DNA from: an uncultured Pelagibacteraceae bacterium | GTDB taxonomy: Bacteria > Pseudomonadota > Alphaproteobacteria > Pelagibacterales > Pelagibacteraceae | DNA length: 11,714 nt | Reading direction: 5' to 3' | Assembly (NCBI GenBank): GCA_902536205.1 | Contig: CACAWM010000017.1 | Coordinates: forward strand, 1 to 11,714 | In this document: positions 6,534 to 11,714 of the stretch, piece by piece | How positions within the stretch are numbered: the stretch's first letter is position 1 | Layout of the letters: each line of letters begins with the position of its first letter | The notes under the pieces: model-generated | The model's database searches: none | Told to the model about the DNA's origin: nothing | Seen by the model: the letters and a program-made list of their open reading frames with translations, nothing else | Position numbers and translations under genes: made by a program

Positions 6534-6547
6534 CACAATATATTGTG
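6534..6547. promoter_or_regulatory. 14-bp palindrome upstream of hup, candidate operator
   Basis: CACAATATATTGTG is a perfect inverted repeat with no central gap, located 85 bp before the hup ATG. It is flanked by TTGAGG (6528-6533), which could be a -35 box, and TAACAT (6549-6554), which could be a -10 box, so a bound dimer would block polymerase. The spacing of that pair (15 bp) is imperfect, so the promoter part is tentative. No second copy is seen in the window. Confidence 0.4.
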
Positions 6548-6620
6548 TTAACATTTACGTGAAACACCAAAAAAACATTGATTTTACAAGGTTTTTCTGC
6601 AGATTAGAAATTAACCAATA

Positions 6621-6626
6621 AAGGGG
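6621..6626 (+). promoter_or_regulatory. Ribosome binding site of hup
   Basis: AAGGGG ends 6 bp before the hup ATG. It is one of the few purine-rich sites before a start codon in this window, in keeping with high expression expected for HU. Confidence 0.5.
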
Positions 6627-6632
6627 CATAAA

Positions 6633-6908
6633 ATGAATAAAAAACAACTAGTAGCGAAAATATCGTCAACTTTGGGTCAGAGTAAAGCTGATGCTGAAAG
6701 AACTTTTGACTCGATAACGACTATTATTTTAGATGCTTTGAAAAATGACGATACTGTTAAGATAGCTGGTTTTGGTACTTATAAAGTAGCAAAAAGAAAA
6801 GCTAGAGTGGGAAGAAATCCTAGAACAGGTGAGTCAATTCAAATCGCTGCATCACAAAAAGTAAAGTTTTTACCTGCTAAAAGCTTAAAAGAAATGTTTA
6901 ATCGATAA
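6633..6908 (+). CDS. hup: HU-family DNA-binding protein
   Basis: This 91-residue histone-like protein bends and compacts DNA as a dimer. The full HU fold is visible: MNKKQLVAKISSTLGQSKAD opens the N-terminal helical part, VKIAGFGTYKVAKRKARVGR (42-61) forms the sheet, and the DNA-intercalating arm tip R61-N-P63-R-T-G66 is intact, followed by KVKFLPAKSLKEMF. The length is exactly that of HU/IHF proteins. The sequence favours HU over IHF, though alpha and beta types cannot be separated. It stands alone as a monocistronic unit with its own upstream region of 147 bp (unusually long here), a Shine-Dalgarno sequence, and a strong hairpin behind it. Confidence 0.95.
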   Translation: MNKKQLVAKISSTLGQSKADAERTFDSITTIILDALKNDDTVKIAGFGTYKVAKRKARVGRNPRTGESIQIAASQKVKFLPAKSLKEMFNR

Positions 6909-6916
6909 TCGTTTAT

Positions 6917-6951
6917 TTAGCCCTTATTTGATAAACTCAAATAAGGGCTAA
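6917..6951 (+). terminator. Perfect hairpin downstream of hup
   Basis: A 15-bp perfect stem runs from 6917-6931 to 6937-6951, with core AGCCCTTATTTG pairing CAAATAAGGGCT, and a 5-nt loop (TAAAC). It begins 8 bp after the hup stop. No T-run follows, so it may be a 3'-end stabilising stem or a factor-dependent terminator rather than a classical intrinsic one. Confidence 0.65.
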
Positions 6952-6955
6952 CTAC

Positions 6956-6985
6956 TTGCAAAAACTGCATAGCTAAAATTAAGAT
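6956..6985 (+). promoter_or_regulatory. Candidate amt promoter
   Basis: TTGCAA (6956-6961) and TAAGAT (6980-6985) are 18 bp apart. This would give a leader of roughly 55 nt containing the hairpin at 7021-7039. TATAAC (7016-7021) is a rival -10 box with no good -35 and would start inside the hairpin. No sigma54 site (GG-N10-GC) is apparent. Confidence 0.3.
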
Positions 6986-7020
6986 ATATCAATTCTAATA
7001 CAAATTTACAAATCCTATAA

Positions 7021-7041
7021 CCCTTTCTTCAACAAAGGGAG
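7021..7041 (+). promoter_or_regulatory. Hairpin enclosing the amt Shine-Dalgarno site
   Basis: CCCTTT (7021-7026) is the exact complement of AAAGGG (7034-7039), with a 7-nt loop. The right arm overlaps the ribosome binding site GGGAG (7037-7041), which ends 5 bp before the ATG. When folded, most of the site would be paired, which could tune amt translation. A 6-bp stem with three GC pairs is modest, so it could be conditional. Confidence 0.45.
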
Positions 7042-7046
7042 TTATT

Positions 7047-8339
7047 ATGAAAAAATACTTAGGATACTTTTTTGCAGGTACAGCCATTTACTTTGGTTTT
7101 GCTGGTTTAGGTTATGCCGAGACCACAGTATCAGCGGAAGTACAATACATTTTTAATACCCTATTATTTTTAATGTCAGGTTTCTTGGTCATGTGGATGG
7201 CCGCAGGTTTCGCAATGTTAGAGTCAGGATTAGTAACATCAAAATCTGTATCAGCAATCTGTGCAAAAAATATAGGTCTTTATTCAATCGCCGGAGTAAT
7301 GTTTTGGTTGGTTGGTTACAATTTAGCTTACGGTATCCCAGAAGGTGGATATATAGGCTCATTCACACCATGGAGTGATAATTCAGCATTAGAAACAGGA
7401 TATTCTGATGGTTCTGATTGGTTTTTCCAAATGGTGTTCTGCGCCACAACAATGTCAATCGTATCTGGTACATTAGCTGAGAGAATTAAGATCTGGCCAT
7501 TTTTCTTATTTGCCGCAATTTTAACTGGAATTATTTATCCAATTTCAATGGGCTGGCAGTGGGGTGGCGGATGGTTATCTGTTGCTGGATTTTCAGACTT
7601 TGCTGGTTCAACATTAGTACACGCTGCAGGTGGTGCTGCCGCTTTAGCAGGTGCAATAGTGCTTGGAGCAAGGAATGGAAGATTTAGTTCTAGCGGCGGA
7701 GTTAAAGCTATGACACCATTTGCTGCATCGTCAATTCCGTTAGCAACACTTGGAGTATTTATTCTTTGGTTAGGTTGGTTCGGATTTAATGGTGGATCTC
7801 AGTTAGCCTCTGGAACGTTAGAGGATGTTTCAGCAGTTGCAACAATTTATATCAATACGAACTTAGCTGCAGGTGGTGGTGTGTTAGCCGCTGCAACTGT
7901 ATCACGATTAATTGGCGGAAAAACTGACGTAGTAATGATGCTAAACGGCGCAATAGCAGGTTTAGTAGGTATTACGGCAGAGCCATTAACACCAAGTCCG
8001 TTAGCTGCAATCTTCATTGGAGCAATAGCAGGAGTATTAATGTACTTCTCAACAAAACTATTGTTCAAAATGAAAATTGACGACGTAGTTGGAGCCATCC
8101 CAGCACACTTAGTAGCTGGAGTATGGGGTACATTAGCAGTGCCATTAACAAATGGAGATGTTTCTTTTGGAGCACAATTCCTAGGAACTATCTCGGTAGT
8201 GGTATTCGTATTCGTAGTCTCGTTTATTGTTTTCCAAATTATTAAAAATACAATTGGATTAAGAATAAGCAAAGAAGCTGAAAGACTAGGGACTGACAAA
8301 GCAGAAGTCGGTGTAATAGCTTACGGTATAAGAGACTAG
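7047..8339 (+). CDS. amtB: Ammonium transporter (Amt/AmtB family)
   Basis: This 430-residue inner-membrane protein conducts ammonium/ammonia as a trimer. It begins with a cleavable-looking signal peptide (MKKYLGYFFAGTAIYFGF, cleavage near Ala24), then the family block MWMAAGFAMLESGLV (49-63) and eleven expected membrane spans. Key sites are visible: the GWQWGGGWL stretch (169-177), D184 in GFSDFAGS, His192 of LVHAAGG, and His354 in AIPAHLVAGVWGTLA, which together give the twin-His pore. The C-terminal tail (ISKEAERLGTDKAEVGVIAYG) matches the conserved cytosolic tail. No glnK/PII gene lies beside it, fitting reports that Pelagibacter lacks PII. It is monocistronic, with its own leader and a strong terminator, and has a good Shine-Dalgarno sequence. 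Confidence 0.96.
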   Translation: MKKYLGYFFAGTAIYFGFAGLGYAETTVSAEVQYIFNTLLFLMSGFLVMWMAAGFAMLESGLVTSKSVSAICAKNIGLYSIAGVMFWLVGYNLAYGIPEGGYIGSFTPWSDNSALETGYSDGSDWFFQMVFCATTMSIVSGTLAERIKIWPFFLFAAILTGIIYPISMGWQWGGGWLSVAGFSDFAGSTLVHAAGGAAALAGAIVLGARNGRFSSSGGVKAMTPFAASSIPLATLGVFILWLGWFGFNGGSQLASGTLEDVSAVATIYINTNLAAGGGVLAAATVSRLIGGKTDVVMMLNGAIAGLVGITAEPLTPSPLAAIFIGAIAGVLMYFSTKLLFKMKIDDVVGAIPAHLVAGVWGTLAVPLTNGDVSFGAQFLGTISVVVFVFVVSFIVFQIIKNTIGLRISKEAERLGTDKAEVGVIAYGIRD

Positions 8340-8382
8340 AACAATTTAGCTTATCTCCTCCCTCGTTAGTTGGAGAAATATT

Positions 8383-8414
8383 AAGGCCCGGAACCCCTCC
8401 GGGCCTTTTTTTTT
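8383..8414 (+). terminator. Intrinsic terminator of amt
   Basis: AAGGCCCGG (8383-8391) pairs perfectly with CCGGGCCTT (8399-8407) around a 7-nt loop, and a run of nine T (8406-8414) follows. It lies 44 bp after the amt stop and is the clearest rho-independent terminator in the window; its GC-rich stem stands out against the background. Confidence 0.95.
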
Positions 8415-8450
8415 AGAAAATCAATTGATTTTTTTTTCAGGTTGTATTTT

Positions 8451-8459
8451 TGCTATACT
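8451..8459 (+). promoter_or_regulatory. Extended -10 promoter in the amt-bcp gap
   Basis: TGCTATACT is a TG-extended -10 box one base off the TATAAT consensus. No good -35 lies at 16-18 bp, where the sequence is a T-run, but extended -10 promoters can do without. It lies 37 bp past the end of the amt terminator and points into an interval with no plus-strand gene; the start would be near 8466. Confidence 0.45.
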
Positions 8460-8465
8460 TTAAAG

Positions 8466-8657
8466 CCTATGAAACTATAAATATATCAAAATTTCTTTAA
8501 CAGGTCGTCATATTTTTACTGATATAGATTTTATTTGGTTTTAGATTTAAAAGCTTTAATGGATGTGAGTAATTTTATACTTGAAATCTTATAAATGACC
8601 AAAAAGAGTGTATCGACAATTGCGTTGAAAAATATAGCTTAATTTGCTCTTTTTTGG
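8466..8657 (+). ncRNA. Candidate small RNA between amt and bcp
   Basis: From the predicted start after the extended -10 box, about 190 nt contain no ORF longer than 15 codons but show pairing potential. GTCAT near 8506-8510 can pair ATGAC near 8595-8599, TATAGATTT near 8523-8531 can pair AAATCTTATA near 8585-8594 with one bulge, GCcTAT at the 5' end can pair ATAGC at 8634-8638, and CCAAAAAGAG (8599-8608) can pair CTCTTTTTTGG (8647-8657) with one extra T. The U6 run at 8650-8655 could be the end. These pairings partly compete, and AT-rich DNA folds easily. I do not recognise a known family; the length would suit a 6S-like RNA but the sequence does not prove it. Confidence 0.3.
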
Positions 8658-8684
8658 ATAATATTTTATTTGATCGAGCATCAT

Positions 8685-9152
8685 TTATTTTTTAGAGCAC
8701 ACAAATTCAAACACTTCCTTGGCATGATCTTTTACTCTTACATTTGACCAAATTTTTTTAATTTTTCCTTTATCAATAAATACAGTTGATCTAATTGTGC
8801 CAATAAATTTTTTCCCCATAAAAGATTTCATCCCCCAAACACCATATTTTTTTTGAATATTTACTTTTGGATCTGAAAGAAGTTCAAAAGGAACTTTGTA
8901 TTTTTTTTTAAACTTTTCATGACTTTTGATAGTATCTTTTGAAATTCCAATTATTTCGCATTTAACTTTTTTAAAATTTTTATATAATTTTGAGAAGTCT
9001 TTTGTTTCTAATGTGCAACCCGGCGTATCATCCTTAGGGTAAAAAAATATTACTAGTTTCCCTTTTATTTTTTTTAAATCAACATAAGTATTTTTTGTAC
9101 CTAATAGTTTAAATATTGGTGCTTTTTTATTTTCTTTAATTTTCATTTTCAT
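8685..9152 (-). CDS. bcp: Bcp-type thiol peroxidase (peroxiredoxin)
   Basis: This 155-residue cytosolic peroxiredoxin of the BCP/PrxQ group reduces hydrogen peroxide and organic peroxides using thioredoxin or another thiol. The thioredoxin-like fold shows KGKLVIFFYPKDDTPGC (30-46), with peroxidatic Cys46, Thr43 and Pro44 of the active-site PxxxTxxC pattern, and Arg121 in GTIRSTVFID. The resolving Cys found five residues on in many BCPs is missing (Lys51); the remaining cysteines are Cys65 and Cys152, so it is either 1-Cys or uses another partner. The gene overlaps the end of the upstream glycosyltransferase-like gene; an in-frame ATG at 9146 has a better-placed GGAA and may be the true start. 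It is second in a two-gene minus-strand unit. Confidence 0.93.
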   Translation of the reverse strand: MKMKIKENKKAPIFKLLGTKNTYVDLKKIKGKLVIFFYPKDDTPGCTLETKDFSKLYKNFKKVKCEIIGISKDTIKSHEKFKKKYKVPFELLSDPKVNIQKKYGVWGMKSFMGKKFIGTIRSTVFIDKGKIKKIWSNVRVKDHAKEVFEFVCSKK

Positions 9153-10164
9153 TCCACAATTTTACCCAATCAATATTTGGAGGCAAACCGAATACTGAAT
9201 TGATATTTGTGCAGTGCATGACCAGTGACGGAATAGGTGAAATACAAATTTCTTTTTCATAAACACTGTGGAGCGGAGCTTCAAAAGGGGCATGTTCATT
9301 CTCACTCATTAAAATTAAATTTTTCCAATATTTTTCAATTAAAGATTTACTTGTTAAAAAAGTCAAAAGAGACTCGTTTACTGTTCTCCAATGATATTTA
9401 TTTCCAATTAAAATTTGAGAGTTATTTAACTTTTTATAAAGATAAGGATAATCTGATGGACAAATAAATAATTCCTTATTTTGCTCTGATGAGATTTTTT
9501 CATAAGCGCTTATCATTTCAAAAATACTCTCTTTTTTGTGTATATAGTCATCTTCCACAAAGTAGACTAGATCGCTAGATTTTCTTTTAGCTAAATCAAA
9601 CGAAGCTCGAATACTTGCCATTGTTGATTTCATATTTTTTTCAATAATAGGATTATCCTTATTTAAAGTTTTAATTTCATTAAATTTTTCAAGGTCTAGA
9701 TTTAGAATCTCGAATTCAATATTATTTTTTTTTAAATTACTTTCAATTTTCAATAAATCTTCTTTTTTTGAATTGTGGTCGATTATATAAATTTTAATTT
9801 TGACTTTTTTTAAATATTTCTCACTGAAATTTAAGCTATTGACTATTGAATTAATTGAACGAAAAGTATATTCGGATTTATCCTTTTCAAATATTCTTTT
9901 TTTATTTTGTGTTACTAAATTCACTGATGTACAGGTTTTGATAATTATATCTAAGGATTTTACTACTTTAGTTATTTTTGTCTCTCCTAAAGGAACAGAA
10001 ACATTTTTTTTTCCTAAAATAGAAAGATTTTCATTTGCCTGCTTTCCTAAAGTCGGTAAATAAAGATTAGATTGATCGATGATTTCAAATCCAATTATTC
10101 TGCAAAATTTAACAAATATTTTTTTCAAAAAATTAGATTTTTTTATATTTTCAATTTTTTTCAT
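9136..10164 (-). CDS. Glycosyltransferase-like protein (GT-A type)
   Basis: This 342-residue protein looks like a family-2-type glycosyltransferase. SINSIVNSLN (103-112), a beta strand at 122-128 with IDHNS (128-132), and a strand-loop ending in YFVEDDYIH (201-209) match the GT-A layout, with E204-D205-D206 in the place of the metal-binding DxD motif. The C-terminal part (HCTN at 317-320, GLPPNIDW at 326-333) is distinctive but unassigned. There are no membrane spans or signal peptide. The first ~70 residues are unrecognised and lysine/asparagine rich. The acceptor and sugar are unknown, and no other polysaccharide gene is nearby, which makes it an orphan; its only operon partner is bcp, overlapping its 3' end by 11-17 bp. 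Confidence 0.65.
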   Translation of the reverse strand: MKKIENIKKSNFLKKIFVKFCRIIGFEIIDQSNLYLPTLGKQANENLSILGKKNVSVPLGETKITKVVKSLDIIIKTCTSVNLVTQNKKRIFEKDKSEYTFRSINSIVNSLNFSEKYLKKVKIKIYIIDHNSKKEDLLKIESNLKKNNIEFEILNLDLEKFNEIKTLNKDNPIIEKNMKSTMASIRASFDLAKRKSSDLVYFVEDDYIHKKESIFEMISAYEKISSEQNKELFICPSDYPYLYKKLNNSQILIGNKYHWRTVNESLLTFLTSKSLIEKYWKNLILMSENEHAPFEAPLHSVYEKEICISPIPSLVMHCTNINSVFGLPPNIDWVKLWNENEN

Positions 10165-10188
10165 TATATAAAATGATATATATTAGTT

Positions 10189-10194
10189 TATAGT
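10189..10194 (+). promoter_or_regulatory. Candidate -10 box of the rhodanese gene
   Basis: TATAGT ends 8 bp before the ATG at 10203, predicting a transcript starting 0-2 nt from the start codon. The intergenic space to the divergent gene is only 38 bp, and no -35 match is evident. Confidence 0.35.
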
Positions 10195-10202
10195 GTACTT
10201 CT

Positions 10203-10601
10203 ATGAACATTAAATCATCTCAAACTTTAGTCGAAGAAGCCCAAAAAAGCATTGAAACCTTAAGCTCAAGTGAAGTCAAAACTCTTTATGATAATAAGGA
10301 AATTACTTTAATAGATGTTAGAGACATAAGGGAACTATGGAAAGAAGGTACAATTGAAAACTCAAAACATATCCCAAGAGGAATGCTTGAGTTTTGGTTA
10401 GATCCTGAAAGTACTTATTATCAATCTAATAAAATTAAAGATATAAAAAAGATCGTATTATTTTGTGCTCTTGGATGGCGCTCTGCTTTGGCTGCAAAAT
10501 CATTAGTAGATATGGGTTTTACAAATGTTGCTCATGTAAATGGTGGGTTTGATGCTTTAAAAAAAAGTGGTTTAAAAGTTATTACAAAAGAAAAGAAATA
10601 A
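10203..10601 (+). CDS. Single-domain rhodanese-like protein
   Basis: This 132-residue cytosolic protein is built of one rhodanese domain, which carries a persulfide on its catalytic cysteine and moves sulfane sulfur between thiols. Typical elements are ITLIDVRDIRELWKEGTI (34-51), KHIPRGMLEF (55-64), and the active-site loop FC88-ALGWR (87-93) at the head of a helix, then GFTNVAHVNGGFDALKKSG near the C terminus. The active cysteine is present, so it should be catalytic rather than a pseudo-domain. The substrate is not known; single-domain members often act in thiosulfate or glutathione persulfide handling. It is a lone plus-strand gene, with 1 bp between its stop and the stop of the converging gene. 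Confidence 0.9.
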   Translation: MNIKSSQTLVEEAQKSIETLSSSEVKTLYDNKEITLIDVRDIRELWKEGTIENSKHIPRGMLEFWLDPESTYYQSNKIKDIKKIVLFCALGWRSALAAKSLVDMGFTNVAHVNGGFDALKKSGLKVITKEKK

Positions 10602-10602
10602 A

Positions 10603-11190
10603 TTATTTATTTGCCTCTTTAAGAACAAACTCAATTCTATCTTGACCCCAAAAAATTTTGCTATTTGCAACAAAAGTTGGTGCTCCAAACACTCCTCTTT
10701 CATACGCATCTGTGGTTTTTTTTCTTAGCGAGTCTTTTATTTGGGAAGAAGTTGAGCGTAAGGTGAAAGTTTTTGGATTAATGTTTAAATTTTTTAATAC
10801 TTTTTGAATTACAATCTCATCGTTCATATTTAACCCATCTTGCCAAATTGTATTAAAAATACTATCTATGTAATAACTTTTTATATTATCTTCCTCTGCA
10901 ACTAAAACACCCCGCATTAAATTTAAGCTTCGTATTGGAAAATATGAATTGAATTTAAATCTTACGCTTTTTTTTTCTGCTATAAGCTTACAATCTCTAA
11001 TCATGTGCCTTGCTTTTGCAGGAATAAATGCCGGAGCTTGAATTCCGTGTAAATTATGTAGTCCTCCTAATAATATTGGATTGTATTTTATTTTAATCCC
11101 TTCTTTATTTTCTATCTTTCTTATCTCTTTGTGAGCTAGAAAAGAATAAGGACTGACAAAATCAAAATAAAATTCAAAAGGCTTAATCAT
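10603..11190 (-). CDS. 2-hydroxychromene-2-carboxylate isomerase-like protein
   Basis: This 195-residue protein has the DsbA-like/kappa-GST thioredoxin fold of 2-hydroxychromene-2-carboxylate isomerases. FEFYFDFVSPYSFLAH (5-20) contains the S13-P-Y-S16 active-site segment, with serine where DsbA has a catalytic Cys, and GVFGAPTFV (166-174) holds the conserved cis-Pro, followed by FWGQDRIEFV. These proteins are glutathione-dependent; the named reaction belongs to naphthalene breakdown, but many relatives in non-degraders probably serve another glutathione-linked isomerisation or detoxification role. The start at 11190 is chosen over 11211 because the added MLKKLAL is not family-like and would lengthen the overlap. 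It overlaps the upstream ABA4-like gene by 8 bp and is the second gene of that unit. Confidence 0.9.
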   Translation of the reverse strand: MIKPFEFYFDFVSPYSFLAHKEIRKIENKEGIKIKYNPILLGGLHNLHGIQAPAFIPAKARHMIRDCKLIAEKKSVRFKFNSYFPIRSLNLMRGVLVAEEDNIKSYYIDSIFNTIWQDGLNMNDEIVIQKVLKNLNINPKTFTLRSTSSQIKDSLRKKTTDAYERGVFGAPTFVANSKIFWGQDRIEFVLKEANK

Positions 11191-11653
11191 TAAAGCTAAT
11201 TTTTTTAGCAAAGAAAATTCTAAAAAACCAATAGATTACTAATCCTATTGGGCCTGAGAAATAAGTTAAAATTAAAGAGGGAATAATAATTACTTTGGGT
11301 ATAAAATATCTTTTACTATCTCTTACAATCCACGAACCAACAAACAAACTAATTGCCAAAAAGTGTAGCCAAAAAATTAATAATAAAACCTCATTAGCAA
11401 ACATTGAGTAAAGTCCATCTAATCCAGAATATAATTCAAAACCATCAAAAATATTTCCCTCCTGATAAATTACAAAAGATAAATAAGCATAGCTTACCGC
11501 TAAAAGAAGCGGAACAATAACTGACTGAGCAAGAAAATTTGTCAAACTATGATAAGGTAAAAAAATTAATAATAGCCAGAAGGGTACAACTCCCCAATTT
11601 GCAGCTAAATAAATATTTTCATAAGTTAATAAAGACAATAAATTATTTATCAT
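11183..11653 (-). CDS. ABA4-like (DUF4281) membrane protein
   Basis: This 156-residue integral inner-membrane protein has four predicted helices (about 18-35, 42-64, 86-108 and 117-150). I assign it to the DUF4281/ABA4-like family from the pattern NWGVVPFWLLLIFLP (19-33), the FANEVLLLIFWLHFLAISLF stretch (85-104) with VGSWIVRDSKR (105-115), and PSLILTYFSGPIGLVIYWFF (125-144). Plant ABA4 is needed for neoxanthin formation; bacterial members are uncharacterised and found in many non-phototrophs, so a carotenoid link here is only a hint. It heads a two-gene minus-strand unit with the isomerase-like gene, and is divergent from the gene at the right edge with 26 bp between ATGs. Confidence 0.8.
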   Translation of the reverse strand: MINNLLSLLTYENIYLAANWGVVPFWLLLIFLPYHSLTNFLAQSVIVPLLLAVSYAYLSFVIYQEGNIFDGFELYSGLDGLYSMFANEVLLLIFWLHFLAISLFVGSWIVRDSKRYFIPKVIIIPSLILTYFSGPIGLVIYWFFRIFFAKKISFND

Positions 11654-11660
11654 AAAAAAT

Positions 11661-11668
11661 AATATAGT
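11661..11668. promoter_or_regulatory. Overlapping divergent -10 boxes
   Basis: On the plus strand TATAGT (11663-11668) ends 11 bp before the ATG at 11680; on the minus strand TATATT (11666-11661) ends 7 bp before the ATG at 11653. The two boxes share four bases, so only one direction could be opened at a time, and both would yield transcripts with almost no leader. No clear -35 boxes are seen. Confidence 0.35.
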
Positions 11669-11679
11669 ATATTAGCCAA

Positions 11680-11714
11680 ATGAATCCCACAGTTAATAAA
11701 AGTGATTTTGAAGA
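11680..11714 (+). CDS. N-terminal fragment of a gene cut by the window edge
   Basis: ATG at 11680 opens a frame reading MNPTVNKSDFE that stays open to the edge. Too little is present to identify it. Support for a real start is the -10-like box 11 bp upstream and the divergent arrangement with the ABA4-like gene. Confidence 0.5.
   Translation, partial: MNPTVNKSDFE

Noticed and set aside
7847..8299. 150-codon minus-strand ORF inside amt
   Set aside because: It mirrors a well-conserved transporter; its Thr/Pro/Asn-rich text is typical of an antisense shadow, and no family features are seen.
8354..8376. TCTCC/GGAGA inverted pair between the amt stop and the terminator
   Set aside because: The 5-bp stem with a 13-nt loop is weak. 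CTCCTCC resembles the 16S anti-Shine-Dalgarno sequence but nothing else supports a role.
8417..8432. Palindrome AAAATCAATTGATTTT followed by more T
   Set aside because: It could be a second terminator, but the strong amt terminator ends 3 bp earlier and the stem has only two GC pairs; a perfect palindrome has no loop for a hairpin of full length.
8559..8642. Two tandem mini-ORFs, MDVSNFILEIL then MTKKSVSTIALKNIA, joined as TAAATG
   Set aside because: They are 11 and 15 codons, have no ribosome binding site and overlap the pairing segments of the candidate RNA. This much coding is expected by chance, though conservation in relatives would change that.
9800..10063. Plus-strand ORF opposite the glycosyltransferase-like gene
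   Set aside because: Phe- and Lys-rich text arises from the complementary Lys/Glu codons of the real gene; no start signal or family resemblance.
1..11714. Mobile elements, CRISPR arrays, toxin-antitoxin or defence genes, tRNA or rRNA
   Set aside because: I looked for transposase or integrase motifs, regularly spaced repeats, tRNA-like cloverleaf ends and rRNA text and found none; gene content is chromosomal housekeeping.

Overview
The window looks like a piece of a streamlined marine alphaproteobacterial chromosome, most likely SAR11 (Pelagibacterales) or a close relative. The base composition is very AT-rich, genes are packed with 0-20 bp gaps or short overlaps, and lysine, isoleucine and asparagine are used heavily. 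The gene set fits: folE next to hisI, a DUF2237 protein, a one-PDZ RseP, an AcuI-type acrylyl-CoA reductase, and an ammonium transporter with no PII gene beside it. The assignment is inference from gene content; no marker gene (rRNA, rpoB) is present. No insertion sequence, phage gene, CRISPR array, tRNA or rRNA was recognised.

Layout. (1) 87-1335, plus strand: an SDR-family protein lacking the usual catalytic tyrosine, then an exported TPR protein with a poly-serine tract coded by a triplet repeat. (2) 1332-2784, minus strand: a tight operon read as hisI, then a 2OG-Fe(II) oxygenase-like gene, then a DUF2237 gene; its last stop codon overlaps the stop of the TPR gene. (3) 2785-2858: a 74-bp divergent promoter region with two -35-like hexamers back to back. 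(4) 2859-6485, plus strand: folE, acuI, a LysR-type regulator and rseP with gaps of 0, 19 and -13 bp, probably co-transcribed. (5) 6486-8414: hup (HU protein) and amt, each with its own upstream region, structured RNA elements and a hairpin behind it. (6) 8415-8684: a gene-free interval with a good extended -10 promoter, a foldable stretch of about 190 nt and a U6 run, a candidate small RNA. (7) 8685-10164, minus strand: a glycosyltransferase-like gene, then a Bcp-type peroxiredoxin. (8) 10203-10601, plus strand: a single-domain rhodanese. (9) 10603-11653, minus strand: an ABA4-like (DUF4281) membrane protein, then a 2-hydroxychromene-2-carboxylate isomerase-like DsbA-fold protein. (10) The first codons of a new plus-strand gene run off the right edge.

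How it fits together. Most genes are metabolic housekeeping: histidine and folate biosynthesis, acrylyl-CoA detoxification (linked in marine bacteria to DMSP breakdown), ammonium uptake, envelope proteolysis, nucleoid structure, and peroxide/sulfur redox work. No multi-gene novel system stands out. The more unusual signals are regulatory. Several genes have a -10 box placed so that the transcript would start at or within a few nucleotides of the ATG. Only hup, amt and perhaps rseP carry a recognisable Shine-Dalgarno sequence, and the amt one lies inside a small hairpin. Four enzyme-family genes have substitutions at positions usually important in the family (SDR Tyr to Val, HisI zinc Cys to Asp, Bcp resolving Cys to Lys, and HxH instead of HxD in the oxygenase).
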